This document shows, in pieces, positions 33,790 through 43,079 of a DNA stretch of 64,000 nt. The position numbers and the translations under genes are program-made. Source of the DNA: Paenilisteria portnoyi (GTDB lineage: Bacteria > Bacillota > Bacilli > Lactobacillales > Listeriaceae); NCBI RefSeq assembly GCF_014322795.1, contig NZ_JAASTT010000016.1:1-64000 (forward strand), given 5' to 3'. How positions within the stretch are numbered: position 1 is the first letter of the stretch; each line of letters begins with the position of its first letter. The notes below the pieces were generated by a model that was not told where the DNA came from, did no database searches, and saw only the letters and a program-made list of their open reading frames with translations.

Positions 33790-34848
33790 TTGAAGAAATT
33801 AATACCAGTATTTATAGGAGTAATAATTCTAGTCGGATTAGCAGCATGTGGCAAAGAAGGCATAGACAAGGTTCTGAGCGACAATTCACTGACCGTGATA
33901 CAAAATGTGAAAACAGATTTAAAAGACTATCAGCTAGCGTATGTGAAGGATGACAATGATACAACAGGTGTGCTCGAGTACTACAAAGATACGAATGGAA
34001 AAGATATTTCGAATATACAACTGGACTCCGCACTTAAAATAAAAGATTCCAAAGTAAAAATAAACCTTATGAATGGTTTGGACGGCTTAATCGCGATGGT
34101 TGAAATCAAAGATACTACCCTTGCGAAAGAAGCAACCGAACTCGTTTTGCTCGACAGTAATAAAGAAGTAGACGAAGCAATTGGTGTTTCACTGACCAAC
34201 AAAAGTACGGTAGAGGGCGGGAAAACAGTCGCAATCGTCGCGATTCCCTCACTCGATCCGACGACAGCGAGTGGACTAAAACGCATCGAGTTACGTAATG
34301 ATGCCAATAAAAACTTGTACCAAAACGACCTAAATCCAAGTAAAATAAAAGCTCAGGCACCATCAGAGCGCGCGAAGAAGAACTCCTTTTTCCCAGCAGT
34401 TAATAAATACATCACGGATAAAGAATGGAAAGTGGTAAGTAGCGCCACACAGAAAAAACACATCTACACAGCGATTTTACGCGATAAAGAAGGGGTCTAT
34501 CATTTAGCTGAATTCACCTATCCAGATAATAAACTGGCTGTGAAGGAAACCTCTAAAAATGATAACCCGCAACTAGATAATGATGTGTCGTTACTGCAAC
34601 TACAAGGTGACAAAAACCAGTACATCGGGGTTGTTGCTGAGTTAGAAACGATTGTTAAAAAGGGCGCGACGGTTGTTTTAAAATCAACGGACGGGAAAGA
34701 ATATCAGCAGCCTCTCCACAGGGGATACAATGATAGAAACGCCTTGATTCAACTGACAAAGAAAACTGAAATGACAATTGATACGATTTCTTCTGTGTCC
34801 ATCCAAGACGATGATGGAAAAGAACTTTATACGATGGAACTAAATTAA
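33790..34848 (+). CDS. lipoprotein, unknown function
   Basis: A 352-residue secreted lipoprotein. Signal peptide KKLIPVFIGVIILVG ends in the lipobox LAAC (Cys20). The body is hydrophilic with repeated beta-rich segments (LVLLDSNKEVDEAIGVSL; VVLKSTDGKEYQQPL) that look like two related halves. No family recognised. The start is TTG at 33790 behind GAGGAAGGGAC, needed to place the signal sequence correctly. Single gene with its own terminator. Confidence 0.8.
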   Translation: MKKLIPVFIGVIILVGLAACGKEGIDKVLSDNSLTVIQNVKTDLKDYQLAYVKDDNDTTGVLEYYKDTNGKDISNIQLDSALKIKDSKVKINLMNGLDGLIAMVEIKDTTLAKEATELVLLDSNKEVDEAIGVSLTNKSTVEGGKTVAIVAIPSLDPTTASGLKRIELRNDANKNLYQNDLNPSKIKAQAPSERAKKNSFFPAVNKYITDKEWKVVSSATQKKHIYTAILRDKEGVYHLAEFTYPDNKLAVKETSKNDNPQLDNDVSLLQLQGDKNQYIGVVAELETIVKKGATVVLKSTDGKEYQQPLHRGYNDRNALIQLTKKTEMTIDTISSVSIQDDDGKELYTMELN

Positions 34849-34851
34849 GCG

Positions 34852-34897
34852 AAAAGATTGGCGTGAGGCTATACGATACCTCACGCCAATCTTTTCT
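34852..34897 (+). terminator. terminator
   Basis: Perfect 17-bp arms AAAAGATTGGCGTGAGG and CCTCACGCCAATCTTTT, then CTTATTTT. Confidence 0.9.
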
Positions 34898-35114
34898 TAT
34901 TTTGCTGAGCTACAAAAATGTAAGTTTAGAGTATGATAATGTAATATAACTAACATGCGAATTAGCGAACAATGATATATACTTAACAACGTAATATTTT
35001 ATACAGTTCAGGTTTGGGTCATGAAAAGAGGGTAATAAAAAAGGAAGTAGTTCGCAAGTGCGTATGGCATCTATGAGTTTGTGACATCTTAATTTAACGA
35101 AAAGGAGCAAGTAG

Positions 35115-35750
35115 ATGAAACATTCATTGGAAGGCCAAAAACAGGGGTATTTAGTAATAATTAGCGCGATATTGGTGGGGATAGCCTATCAATTCCTACC
35201 ATATGTATTCACCAACACACCATATTTAGAAGTTATCGGTGCACTTTTCAATGTAACCCTCATGTTTATCTTGCTATACATCATCCTGAAAGAGGAGTTT
35301 CTAGATTGGTTCAAACATTTCAGCATCAAATGGGTCTTAATCGGAATCCCATTTTTGGTTATCGTAGGAACGTTAGCAGGAAGTCTTTGGTCAATAATTG
35401 CTGGCGGGATGACATCCAATGATATAAATAGCATCCTGACATGGGAATATGTCATTAAAAACGTGCCATTCATGTTACTTGGCGAAGAGCTGCTTTCGAT
35501 TGGAATTCTCTATGCTGCATGGAAAAAGTTAAATTGGAAATTCTGGCAAGCGACGATGCTATGCTCGATTTTATTCGCATTATGGCATTTACCAGCTTAT
35601 GACTATAACGCGCTGCAATGCTTAGTCACAATTATTCCGAGCAGACTCGTCTTAAATTACTTATTCAAAAAATCCAACTCTGTCTGGGTCACATGGATTG
35701 TCCACATTGCTTTTGATGTCATTACATTCTTACCGATATTGCTAAAATAG
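35115..35750 (+). CDS. CPBP family intramembrane metalloprotease
   Basis: A 211-residue membrane protein with about seven helices. CPBP (Abi/CAAX-like) motifs are seen: motif 1 GEELLSIGIL near residue 125, motif 2 FALWHLPAYD near 155 and motif 3 WIVHIAFDV near 196, giving the glutamates and histidines of the active site. Family members process peptides or give bacteriocin self-immunity. AAAGGAGCAAG precedes the ATG. Substrate unknown. Confidence 0.87.
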   Translation: MKHSLEGQKQGYLVIISAILVGIAYQFLPYVFTNTPYLEVIGALFNVTLMFILLYIILKEEFLDWFKHFSIKWVLIGIPFLVIVGTLAGSLWSIIAGGMTSNDINSILTWEYVIKNVPFMLLGEELLSIGILYAAWKKLNWKFWQATMLCSILFALWHLPAYDYNALQCLVTIIPSRLVLNYLFKKSNSVWVTWIVHIAFDVITFLPILLK

Positions 35751-35755
35751 CCAAA

Positions 35756-35800
35756 AAAACCATAAAAAAGGAGTCGAAATTGGCTTCTTTTTTATGGTTT
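35756..35800. terminator. bidirectional terminator
   Basis: AAACCATAAAAAAGGAGTC and GGCTTCTTTTTTATGGTTT arms between convergent genes; T-rich on both strands. Confidence 0.8.
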
Positions 35801-35808
35801 CTCAAGGT

Positions 35809-36816
35809 TTAATTAATTTTTTTAGATACTTTATCAATGTACTCAAGTGACATACCAGTTCCAATAGCTACGGACTCTAAAGGACTTGGTGCCATATGTA
35901 CAGGAACATCGATTTGATTGACAAGCCATTCTTGGAAGCCGTGTAATTGCGAACCACCACCAGTTAAAACGATGCCACGATCGACAATATCACCACTTAA
36001 CTCAGCTGGACATTGTTCGAGCGTCACACGAATCGCTTCGAGAATCCGACCTAACGTTTCTTCCAATGCCTTTTGAATCTCAGTAGACGTAATGGTTAAA
36101 GTCAGCGGCAAGCCAGTTAAAAGATCGCGGCCACGTACATCCATCGTTATTTCAGTATGTGGAATCGGCGCATAGCCAAGCTCCATTTTGATTCGTTCGG
36201 CTGTAGCTTCCCCGACTAGGAGGTTGTAATTTTTGCGGATATGTTGGATAATCTCGTCGTCCATATGGTCGCCGCCAGTTCTAACAGACGTGCTCGTCAC
36301 GATGCCTCCGTAAGAGATGATGGCAATTTCACTCGTGCCTCCGCCGATATCGACAATGACATTCGCGATAGGTTCATCGACTGGTAAATCAGCTCCGATT
36401 GCTGCTGCGACAGGTTCTTCGATAAGCGTCACTTCTTTCGCTCCCATCGATTTCACCGCATCAATAATCGCACGACGTTCCACAGAAGTTGCTCCAGTTG
36501 GTGCACAAACAACGACGTTTGGTCTTTTCACCGAATTTCCGACAACTCCTGTGACCCGACGCATAATCTCACGTAAAAGACCAGATGTGACATCGTAATC
36601 CGCAATAACGCCATCTTTTAGAGGACGAACGGCGATAATATTAGTAGGCGTTTTTCCAATCATTTCTTTTGCTTCTTGGCCAATGGCAAGCACGGACTTG
36701 GTGTCAACATCCATGGCAACTACAGAAGGCTCATTCAAAATTATTCCTTTAGATTTACTATAAACTAAGATGTTCGCGGTACCAAGGTCGATACCAATCG
36801 TTGTATTTCCAAACAT
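35809..36816 (-). CDS. MreB/Mbl-like actin homologue
   Basis: A 335-residue cytoskeletal ATPase of the MreB family that guides wall synthesis. The phosphate-1 loop is GIDLGTAN (residues 8-15); EEP at 133-135 and DIGGGT at 156-161 retain the acidic residues of the ATP site; GGDHMDDEI and the adenosine motif [11 protein letters not shown] are intact. ATG 36816 has GGAGGG nine nt upstream; ATG 36831 would remove that ribosome site. Adjacent on the same strand to a divergent paralogue (37007-38053) and likely a local duplicate. Closest to MreBH/Mbl-type proteins; not the mreBCD locus. Confidence 0.9.
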   Translation of the reverse strand: MFGNTTIGIDLGTANILVYSKSKGIILNEPSVVAMDVDTKSVLAIGQEAKEMIGKTPTNIIAVRPLKDGVIADYDVTSGLLREIMRRVTGVVGNSVKRPNVVVCAPTGATSVERRAIIDAVKSMGAKEVTLIEEPVAAAIGADLPVDEPIANVIVDIGGGTSEIAIISYGGIVTSTSVRTGGDHMDDEIIQHIRKNYNLLVGEATAERIKMELGYAPIPHTEITMDVRGRDLLTGLPLTLTITSTEIQKALEETLGRILEAIRVTLEQCPAELSGDIVDRGIVLTGGGSQLHGFQEWLVNQIDVPVHMAPSPLESVAIGTGMSLEYIDKVSKKIN

Positions 36817-37006
36817 TTTTTTACCCTCCATATTTCCTTTTTCATGCTTTTATCGGCATAGTCTCTAGTATAAAGCAGTTTTGCCATTGATGGGGCTTAT
36901 AAAGATAATGATATAAAAAGGTAATATAGGAATCGCGCGGGAATAGGCTTTCACTTGAAAAACGTAAACCTCATGTAAAAAACTTAATACAAATCCAGTA
37001 TTTAAC

Positions 37007-38053
37007 TTAAGAGAAAAATGGCAAATTAAGTCGTGGTGTTGTTAGTTCCAAATCACCTGAAACTGTACGTTGACTGTAAAGATGAATCCGTCCGGTTCCA
37101 ATAGCAATCGATTCCAGTGGATTTGGATCGAGGATGACTGGGAAATCGACTTGATTTGTTAGCCATTCTTTAAAGCCATTCAGCAAGGAACCACCACCAG
37201 TTAAAATAATACCTTGATCCATAATATCACCGCTCAGTTCAGCTGGAGATTGCTCCACCATCACATGAATCATTTTGATAATTTTTGCTAAAAATTCTGT
37301 AATTAATGGTTGGATGTCAGTAGAGGAAATGTTTGTCGTTGCTGGGAGGCCGGTTAGCAAGCTGCGACCGCGAACATCCATTGACTTTAGAAGATGGGGG
37401 CTTGGCGCGTAACCGAGTTTCATTTTAATTTTTTCGGCGGTCAAATCACCAATGAGTAGATGGTGTTCTTCACGGAAATATTGAATGATTTCGGCATCTA
37501 GCGAGTTTCCAGCCGAGCGGATGGACATGTTTGCGAGCACGCCTCGGTAGGATACAATCGATACTTCTGTTGTGCCAGCGCCAATATTGACAATCATATT
37601 GGATACAGGTTTGTTGATTGGAAGTCCAGCACCAATGGCGGCAGCAACGGGAGCTTCGACAATGGTGACTACTTTGATTCCGGTTGCAAGCACAGCATCA
37701 CGAATAATATTTCGCTCGACAAGCGTTGCACCAGCGGGGACATTGACACTCGCCGCTGTTTTACGAATGGAGATATTAGCGATGCGAGCAACACGATCAA
37801 GAACCGCGTGCAATAACTTTACTGTATTATCAAAATCTGCAATAACACCGTCTTTTAATGGTTTAATAGCAGTTAAAGTGGTAGGCGTTTTTCCGTACAT
37901 TTGTTTTGCTAAATTCCCGATTGCATAGACTTCTTTCGTCTCAACATCTAAAACGACAACAGCAGGTTCACGAAATATGACTCCCCGCAGTTCATTGTAA
38001 ACAACGATATTCGCTGTTCCGAGATCAATCCCAATGGAAGAATGACTAAACAT
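37007..38053 (-). CDS. MreB-like paralogue with altered ATPase site
   Basis: A 348-residue MreB homologue, about half identical to its neighbour and alignable without gaps through residue 170. It keeps GIDLGTAN (8-15) and LTGGGSLLNGF. However, EEP becomes EAP (Ala134) and DIGGGT becomes NIGAGT (Asn156, Ala159), and the GGD before the next helix is AGN. These are the acidic residues needed for ATP hydrolysis in MreB. A short unrelated tail (LYSQRTVSGDLELTTPRLNL) replaces the usual end. ATG 38053 has AAGGTG upstream; GTG 38059 is also possible. Probably a non-hydrolysing filament partner or regulator. Confidence 0.88.
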   Translation of the reverse strand: MFSHSSIGIDLGTANIVVYNELRGVIFREPAVVVLDVETKEVYAIGNLAKQMYGKTPTTLTAIKPLKDGVIADFDNTVKLLHAVLDRVARIANISIRKTAASVNVPAGATLVERNIIRDAVLATGIKVVTIVEAPVAAAIGAGLPINKPVSNMIVNIGAGTTEVSIVSYRGVLANMSIRSAGNSLDAEIIQYFREEHHLLIGDLTAEKIKMKLGYAPSPHLLKSMDVRGRSLLTGLPATTNISSTDIQPLITEFLAKIIKMIHVMVEQSPAELSGDIMDQGIILTGGGSLLNGFKEWLTNQVDFPVILDPNPLESIAIGTGRIHLYSQRTVSGDLELTTPRLNLPFFS

Positions 38054-38150
38054 AAGCACACACCTTACTTTCCTTTGAATTTAAAAAAACAGATTAGACT
38101 TCTTAATGACATAATTGCCTTAAAACGGGGAACGTAAACCTAAATGCACA

Positions 38151-38184
38151 AAAAAGCTATGCGTGTTAAGCATAACTTTTTTTG
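38151..38184. terminator. bidirectional terminator
   Basis: AAAGCTATGC and GCATAACTTT arms with a 6-nt loop and runs of T on both strands, just beyond the MFS gene end. Confidence 0.75.
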
Positions 38185-38191
38185 TGTAGCG

Positions 38192-39451
38192 CTATTTTGC
38201 ACGGTCTTGTTTTTCATATAAACTATACATGTAGAAGTATATAAATCCGCTTATAACCGCGAGTACAGCAATCGTTGCAAATGTTGCGAAATAGCCAACA
38301 AGGGTTGATAGAGTAATCGCGAGTGGCGCTATTACTTTTCCGAATGTATAGCGGAGTCCAGCCGCAGAGAAGTACATTGCTCGCTTATCATCAGGGGCAA
38401 TTTTGGCAACGAAATTTTGTTGAATTCCGACTGTCATTAATTCTGCAAAACTGAATAAAATAATGGCCAAGACGGCGCCCCATGGACCCGTCGCGATTCC
38501 AAAAAGCAGAATAGCGATTCCGTATAAGAAAGACGAATTCATGAAAACTAGCTTTTCACGATAACGGCTCATCATTCGTGTAAAGAAGACGGTCAATAAA
38601 GCGACGCAAAAGCCGTTGATGGAGACAATGAAGCCAAATAATTGTTCTCCGGTAAGCTGTATCGAGAATATCGATGAATCACCGATGACCTCTGTGATGT
38701 AAAGCGGGAACAACAAGTCCAGTTGCATAAAGGATTGCGAAATAATGACGCCAGCAATGATGTATAAGAAAAAGACTTTATCCTTAAAAATAAGCTTGTA
38801 ATTTCGCAATTGTTCCATCAAAACAGTACCTATCTTTTTCTCGCGTTGAGCTTTACGCAACTCCTTATCCAATGCCATTGGCGCCGTCTCATGTCCGAAT
38901 TTTGTCAGTAAAATCAGGAGCAACAAGTCGGCGAGAACGATTGCAAGCAAGGTTTGCGAGGTATAATTGTTAAACACAAGCGCCCCAATAATCGGACCAA
39001 TCACGACTGCGATATTTATCATCATGTAAAAAATGGAGTACACATGGCTCCGATGCTCAGGTTTGACAACATCGGCAATCATCGCCTGACTGGCAGGTTG
39101 ATAAAATGACATGAAAATACTCGCAACCATGAATCCAAAAAACGCAATATATGGCGAATGGAACATCGTTGTCGCGGCAATCGCAAAAATAAGGAAACCA
39201 GCGCCCTCACCGATAACCGAAATACTCATCATTCGTTTACGCCCATATGTATCAGCGAAGTAACCGCCAAGTAGGGCCGTAATAACAGATAAAGCTTGCG
39301 ATAGAATAAGCAATAGACTCGTCGTTTGCCTACCAATCGAATCTGAGAAATAAATAGTTAAAAAGGGAAACACAGCCCAAAAGGAGATATCGAGCAGAGC
39401 CTCCCCGAATAGTCGCACTTTGAGATTGATATCCCAAGTCTTAAATTTCAT
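38192..39451 (-). CDS. MFS transporter
   Basis: A 419-residue 12-helix major facilitator. The loop between helices 2 and 3 is GGYFADTYGRKRMMSI (about residues 62-77), and helix 5 has MINIAVVIGPIIGAL typical of exporters; the C-terminal half has FVSINGFCVALLTVFF. Likely a drug or metabolite exporter; substrate unknown. Single gene with terminators on both sides. Confidence 0.87.
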   Translation of the reverse strand: MKFKTWDINLKVRLFGEALLDISFWAVFPFLTIYFSDSIGRQTTSLLLILSQALSVITALLGGYFADTYGRKRMMSISVIGEGAGFLIFAIAATTMFHSPYIAFFGFMVASIFMSFYQPASQAMIADVVKPEHRSHVYSIFYMMINIAVVIGPIIGALVFNNYTSQTLLAIVLADLLLLILLTKFGHETAPMALDKELRKAQREKKIGTVLMEQLRNYKLIFKDKVFFLYIIAGVIISQSFMQLDLLFPLYITEVIGDSSIFSIQLTGEQLFGFIVSINGFCVALLTVFFTRMMSRYREKLVFMNSSFLYGIAILLFGIATGPWGAVLAIILFSFAELMTVGIQQNFVAKIAPDDKRAMYFSAAGLRYTFGKVIAPLAITLSTLVGYFATFATIAVLAVISGFIYFYMYSLYEKQDRAK

Positions 39452-39473
39452 AAAACTAAAACACCTTCTTTAC

Positions 39474-39511
39474 AAAAAAAGCCCATGAAACGGTTCTTCC
39501 ATGGGCTTCGT
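39474..39511. terminator. terminator between aminopeptidase and MFS genes
   Basis: AAGCCCATG and CATGGGCTT, perfect 9-bp arms with a 12-nt loop. The flank is T-rich on the minus strand, so it reads the minus-strand aminopeptidase transcript. Confidence 0.75.
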
Positions 39512-39539
39512 TATTAATTAGTAAATAATCATTTTCTTA

Positions 39540-40772
39540 TTAAAATGCCCAGTCACCGTTACGGAAAACCGGAACCTTCTCGCCACTCGCTGTGATGCCA
39601 TCGATGTTCATTTTATCAGAACCAATCATGAAATCCACATGTGTCATACTTGAGTTAACACCAGCTTTTTCTAGTTCTTCGCGGCTCATATCTTCGCCAC
39701 CTTTGATATTAAAAGCATAGGCGCTTCCTATCGCTAAGTGATTCGATGCATTTTCGTCAAATAACGTATTATAGAATAAGATTCCTGATTGAGAAATAGG
39801 GGATGGATCGGGAACCAGGGCTACTTCGCCAAGATAATGTGATCCTTCATCCGTTGCTACTAAATCTTTCAGGATATCTTCTCCTTGTTCCGCTACAACA
39901 TCCACAATGCGGCCATCTTTGAATGTGATTTTGAACTTATCAATGATGTTACCAGCATAGCTTAGCGGTTTTGTACTAGATACGTAGCCATTCACGCTAT
40001 TTTTTTCAGCACATGAGAAAACTTCTTCCGTAGGCATATTCGCCATGAATTCTTTGCCTTGTTTATTATAGCTTCCAGCGCCAACCCACACGTGATTTTT
40101 AGGAAGCCCGATTGTTAAATCCGTTCCTGGTGCGGTGTAGTGAAGTGCTGTATATTGTTGATCGTTCAAATAAGTCGCTTTATTGTTCAGCGTCTCATCG
40201 TGATTTTTCCACGTTTGAACTGGATCAGCCGTGTTAATACGGGTTGTTTCAAAGATCGTTTCCCAAAGTGCAGGAACTTGCTCCGCTTGTGGTAGATCAG
40301 AGAATACTTTTGCTGCCCAGCCTTCAGAAGCCGCGCCGACAACCGTCCAGCTTATCGTGTTAGACTGAATCATTTGGCGGAATTCCTCAAGCGCTTGACC
40401 TGTTGCTTTTTGGTTTGCTGCGATTTTTTTGCCGTCCACACCTTTAAGTAAATCCGGATTTTCCGAAACAATTGAGATGAAAACGGCATTTTCGTGAGCC
40501 AATTCAATGCGTTCAGCAGCTCGGTGAAGTGCAGCTTTCTCGAAAATCTCAATCGGTGAATTTTGGTAGCGAAGTAACGTGATTTCTTCGTCTACCCAGT
40601 TGATAATAACGTCGCTAGCCCCAACTTCAAAGGCTTTTTTCGTAATCAATCTGCTTAGCGGTGCGCTCTCAACGGAACTGTTAATGACTACTTTCTGATC
40701 AGGTTGAACGTTCACTCCAACCTTGACGATTAATTCTGCATACTTTTCTAATTTCTCATTAAATGTTGACAT
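39540..40772 (-). CDS. M29 family aminopeptidase (AmpS/PepS type)
   Basis: A 410-residue metallo-aminopeptidase that removes N-terminal residues from peptides. Family marks are FNEKLEKYAELIVKVGVNVQ at the start, DVIINWVDEEITLLRY, the metal-ligand stretch from SHYLGEVALVPDPSPIS to NASNHLAIGSAYAF (about 322-358) and SSMTHVDFMIGS near the end. ATG 40772 has GAGGGGTG at proper spacing; the longer frame from 40805 does not. Confidence 0.9.
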   Translation of the reverse strand: MSTFNEKLEKYAELIVKVGVNVQPDQKVVINSSVESAPLSRLITKKAFEVGASDVIINWVDEEITLLRYQNSPIEIFEKAALHRAAERIELAHENAVFISIVSENPDLLKGVDGKKIAANQKATGQALEEFRQMIQSNTISWTVVGAASEGWAAKVFSDLPQAEQVPALWETIFETTRINTADPVQTWKNHDETLNNKATYLNDQQYTALHYTAPGTDLTIGLPKNHVWVGAGSYNKQGKEFMANMPTEEVFSCAEKNSVNGYVSSTKPLSYAGNIIDKFKITFKDGRIVDVVAEQGEDILKDLVATDEGSHYLGEVALVPDPSPISQSGILFYNTLFDENASNHLAIGSAYAFNIKGGEDMSREELEKAGVNSSMTHVDFMIGSDKMNIDGITASGEKVPVFRNGDWAF

Positions 40773-40909
40773 ATGTAGCACCCCTCTTCTATTCAATAAA
40801 AGCATTGTATCTTAAAAAATCGCGTAAAGCAACTATCCAAACCATTTTTGACTAGAAACTAAGCGTTTGTCGGCACGCTGAGGTTTGGAGTCATAGAGGC
40901 GGCTTTAGG

Positions 40910-41221
40910 CTAATCAAATTCAATCTCTGACAGGGCTTCATCCATCGACTCTAAAATATTGTACTTCACAAAATAGTCTAGCCAAGCTTGGTGTAAATCA
41001 GGGGCATCGCGTTTAATCGACGGCTTGATTTTGTCGTACATTGTTTTCATAATATCTTGCCACATTGCATTCACTGCACGATCTAGTTTCGTGTCTTTCC
41101 AACGCTTTGCAGGCGGACGTTTCTTATTTTTCTCGTTTTGGAATTCGAGTGCTTTTTGGTAAAAGCTATCTTTGGTCGTTAAGTTCTCGGACATATATAC
41201 AGAAAATTCATTGAAAGTCAT
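40910..41221 (-). CDS. conserved hypothetical protein
   Basis: 103 residues, helical and basic in the middle (RPPAKRWKDTKLDRAVNAMWQDIMKTMYDKIKPSI), acidic at the end. No named family recognised. AAGGAGTG precedes the ATG. A frameshifted relative of the same protein lies in the prophage at 52694-52925 and matches both the middle and the C-terminal segments, so this family has moved with phage or been copied into it. Confidence 0.75.
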   Translation of the reverse strand: MTFNEFSVYMSENLTTKDSFYQKALEFQNEKNKKRPPAKRWKDTKLDRAVNAMWQDIMKTMYDKIKPSIKRDAPDLHQAWLDYFVKYNILESMDEALSEIEFD

Positions 41222-41462
41222 CGTAACACTCCTTAAAATTGTAGGTCAATTAACAGTAACATATCCTTATCAGAGCGTCTACTCCACGAAGATAGGGAGA
41301 AATAGGTTTATGCGACACATTGCTGTATTTTCAAAGGTAGAAATCGGGCGGGAATCTGTTTTTAAAAAGAGCTGAAAAACGCTTGTAACGCTTGCTAGAG
41401 AATCGAATACAGTCTAATATAGGCGAATCAAAAAACGGATTTTAAAATTATTTTAGCCATCA

Positions 41463-41502
41463 AAAAAATGCCTAACTATCAACGCGATAGCTAGACATTT
41501 TG
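41463..41502 (-). terminator. flavodoxin gene terminator
   Basis: AAAATGTCTAGCTATC and GATAGTTAGGCATTTT (minus-strand reading) with a 5-nt loop, then TTTTTT. Confidence 0.85.
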
Positions 41503-41530
41503 GGAGATTTCATTTATTCGATGTCGGAAA

Positions 41531-41980
41531 TTACTTCCCAAGTAGGGCATCCGCAAATGTTTTCGCATAGGCTTCCGCACGAACTACATCATCTTCATCG
41601 GGATCTAAATCCACTTTTAAGCCTTCTACAGGGACTGTCGCGCCTTGTTCTTTCAAACGTTTCTCAACAAGGTCAACTGTTAAGCAGAACTCGTCGTAGA
41701 ATGTGTCGCCAGATCCAAAAGAAGCGCAGATTTTACCAGAAAAGTCTACATCAGACATATCTTCATAAAAATCTACAAATTCGTCTGGAAGTTCGCCGTC
41801 ATCATATGTGTAACCGCCGATGAGCGCGCCATCATATTCCAATAATTTCTCAGGTTCGACAGAGATACATTCCTCAATCTCAACCTCAATATCATATTTC
41901 TCTAACTCTTCGCCAAGGATATCTGCAATTTCTTCTGTATTACCAGTCATGCTGGCATATACGATCATAACTTTTGCCAT
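41531..41980 (-). CDS. flavodoxin
   Basis: A 149-residue acidic FMN electron carrier. The phosphate-binding loop is YASMTGNTEEIA (residues 8-19); the FMN-flanking loops GGYTYDDGELPDEF and FGSGDTFYDEFC follow. Length and acidity fit short-chain flavodoxins such as YkuN/YkuP. Single gene with its own terminator; AATGGTGATG precedes the ATG. Confidence 0.92.
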   Translation of the reverse strand: MAKVMIVYASMTGNTEEIADILGEELEKYDIEVEIEECISVEPEKLLEYDGALIGGYTYDDGELPDEFVDFYEDMSDVDFSGKICASFGSGDTFYDEFCLTVDLVEKRLKEQGATVPVEGLKVDLDPDEDDVVRAEAYAKTFADALLGK

Positions 41981-42251
41981 TATTTACATCACCATTTCTT
42001 TCTATGAGTTCTAAGTTAATACGCTAAAAAAAGCACACATGCGAACGCGGAATATGCTTGTTTCATCAATCACTAATACTTCCATTATAAAGAATTTCAG
42101 GAAAACTGCAAGAAATTCCGTTAAATTTAGCAAAAACGTCATATTCGTACTTTCAAAATGAGGCGAATAAAGCTATAATGGTAGAAGTGAGAATTTCTGG
42201 CTAGGACAAAATCAAAGGATTCGAGAGCTGGAAAGAGAAGGGATGGAAAAA

Positions 42252-43010
42252 ATGATTACATTAAAATCAAGACGCGAAATCGACGAAATGAAACATGCAG
42301 GGGAAATCCTTGTTGCGACACATAAAGAGATCAAGAAATTAATCAAGCCGGGAATTACGAGCTGGGATATCGAAGTTTTTACGGAGGAATTTTTGCGCAA
42401 ACAAGGTGCAACGCCAGAACAAAAAGGCTTTGAAGGTTATGAATTTGCAACATGTGCGAGTATCAATGACGAAATTTGTCACGGTTTCCCTCGTAAGAAA
42501 ATTCTAAATGAAGGCGATATTATCACAGTGGACATGGTTGTTAATTTCCATGGCGCGCTTGCTGATTCAGCTTGGACATATGGCGTTGGCAAAGTCTCAC
42601 CAGAAGCCGAGCGTTTGATGGAAGTGACTCGCAAATCGATGTATCTTGGTATCGAACAAGCACAAGTAGGAAGTCGCATTGGGGATATTGGGCATGCGAT
42701 TCAAACCTACGTAGAAGCCGAGAAACTAGCGGTTGTTCGCGAATTTATTGGTCACGGGGTTGGTCCAACATTACACGAAAAACCAGAAGTACCACATTTC
42801 GGCGCAGCAGGCAAAGGTCCGCGTTTGAAAGAAGGAATGGTTATCACGATTGAGCCAATGGTTAACACGGGTGGCTGGAAAGCGAAGATGGATGACAACG
42901 GGTGGACGGCGCGAACGGCGGATGGTTCACTTTCTGCACAATATGAACATACGATTGCTATTACAAAAGATGGTCCAGAAATTTTGACATATCAAGGTGA
43001 AAATGACTAA
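42252..43010 (+). CDS. map: methionine aminopeptidase type I
   Basis: A 252-residue enzyme that removes initiator methionine. The pita-bread fold ligands are in place: Asp in ITVDMVVNFHGALADSA, His in FIGHGVGPTLHEKPEVPHFG, Glu in MVITIEPMVN and the last Glu in QYEHTIAI. It has an insert relative to short MetAPs, as in Bacillus YflG-like enzymes. ATG 42252 is preferred since GAAGGG is directly fused to the ATG at 42243. This is probably a second, non-ribosomal-operon map. Confidence 0.92.
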   Translation: MITLKSRREIDEMKHAGEILVATHKEIKKLIKPGITSWDIEVFTEEFLRKQGATPEQKGFEGYEFATCASINDEICHGFPRKKILNEGDIITVDMVVNFHGALADSAWTYGVGKVSPEAERLMEVTRKSMYLGIEQAQVGSRIGDIGHAIQTYVEAEKLAVVREFIGHGVGPTLHEKPEVPHFGAAGKGPRLKEGMVITIEPMVNTGGWKAKMDDNGWTARTADGSLSAQYEHTIAITKDGPEILTYQGEND

Positions 43011-43017
43011 ATAATAC

Positions 43018-43056
43018 GTAGGTGTGTTGCCAAGAACGCGACACACCTAAATTTTT
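43018..43056 (+). terminator. map terminator
   Basis: TAGGTGTGT and ACACACCTA perfect arms with inner CG-rich pairing, then AATTTTTT. Confidence 0.85.
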
Positions 43057-43079
43057 TCAATAGCAAAGGGAGAATGGGT

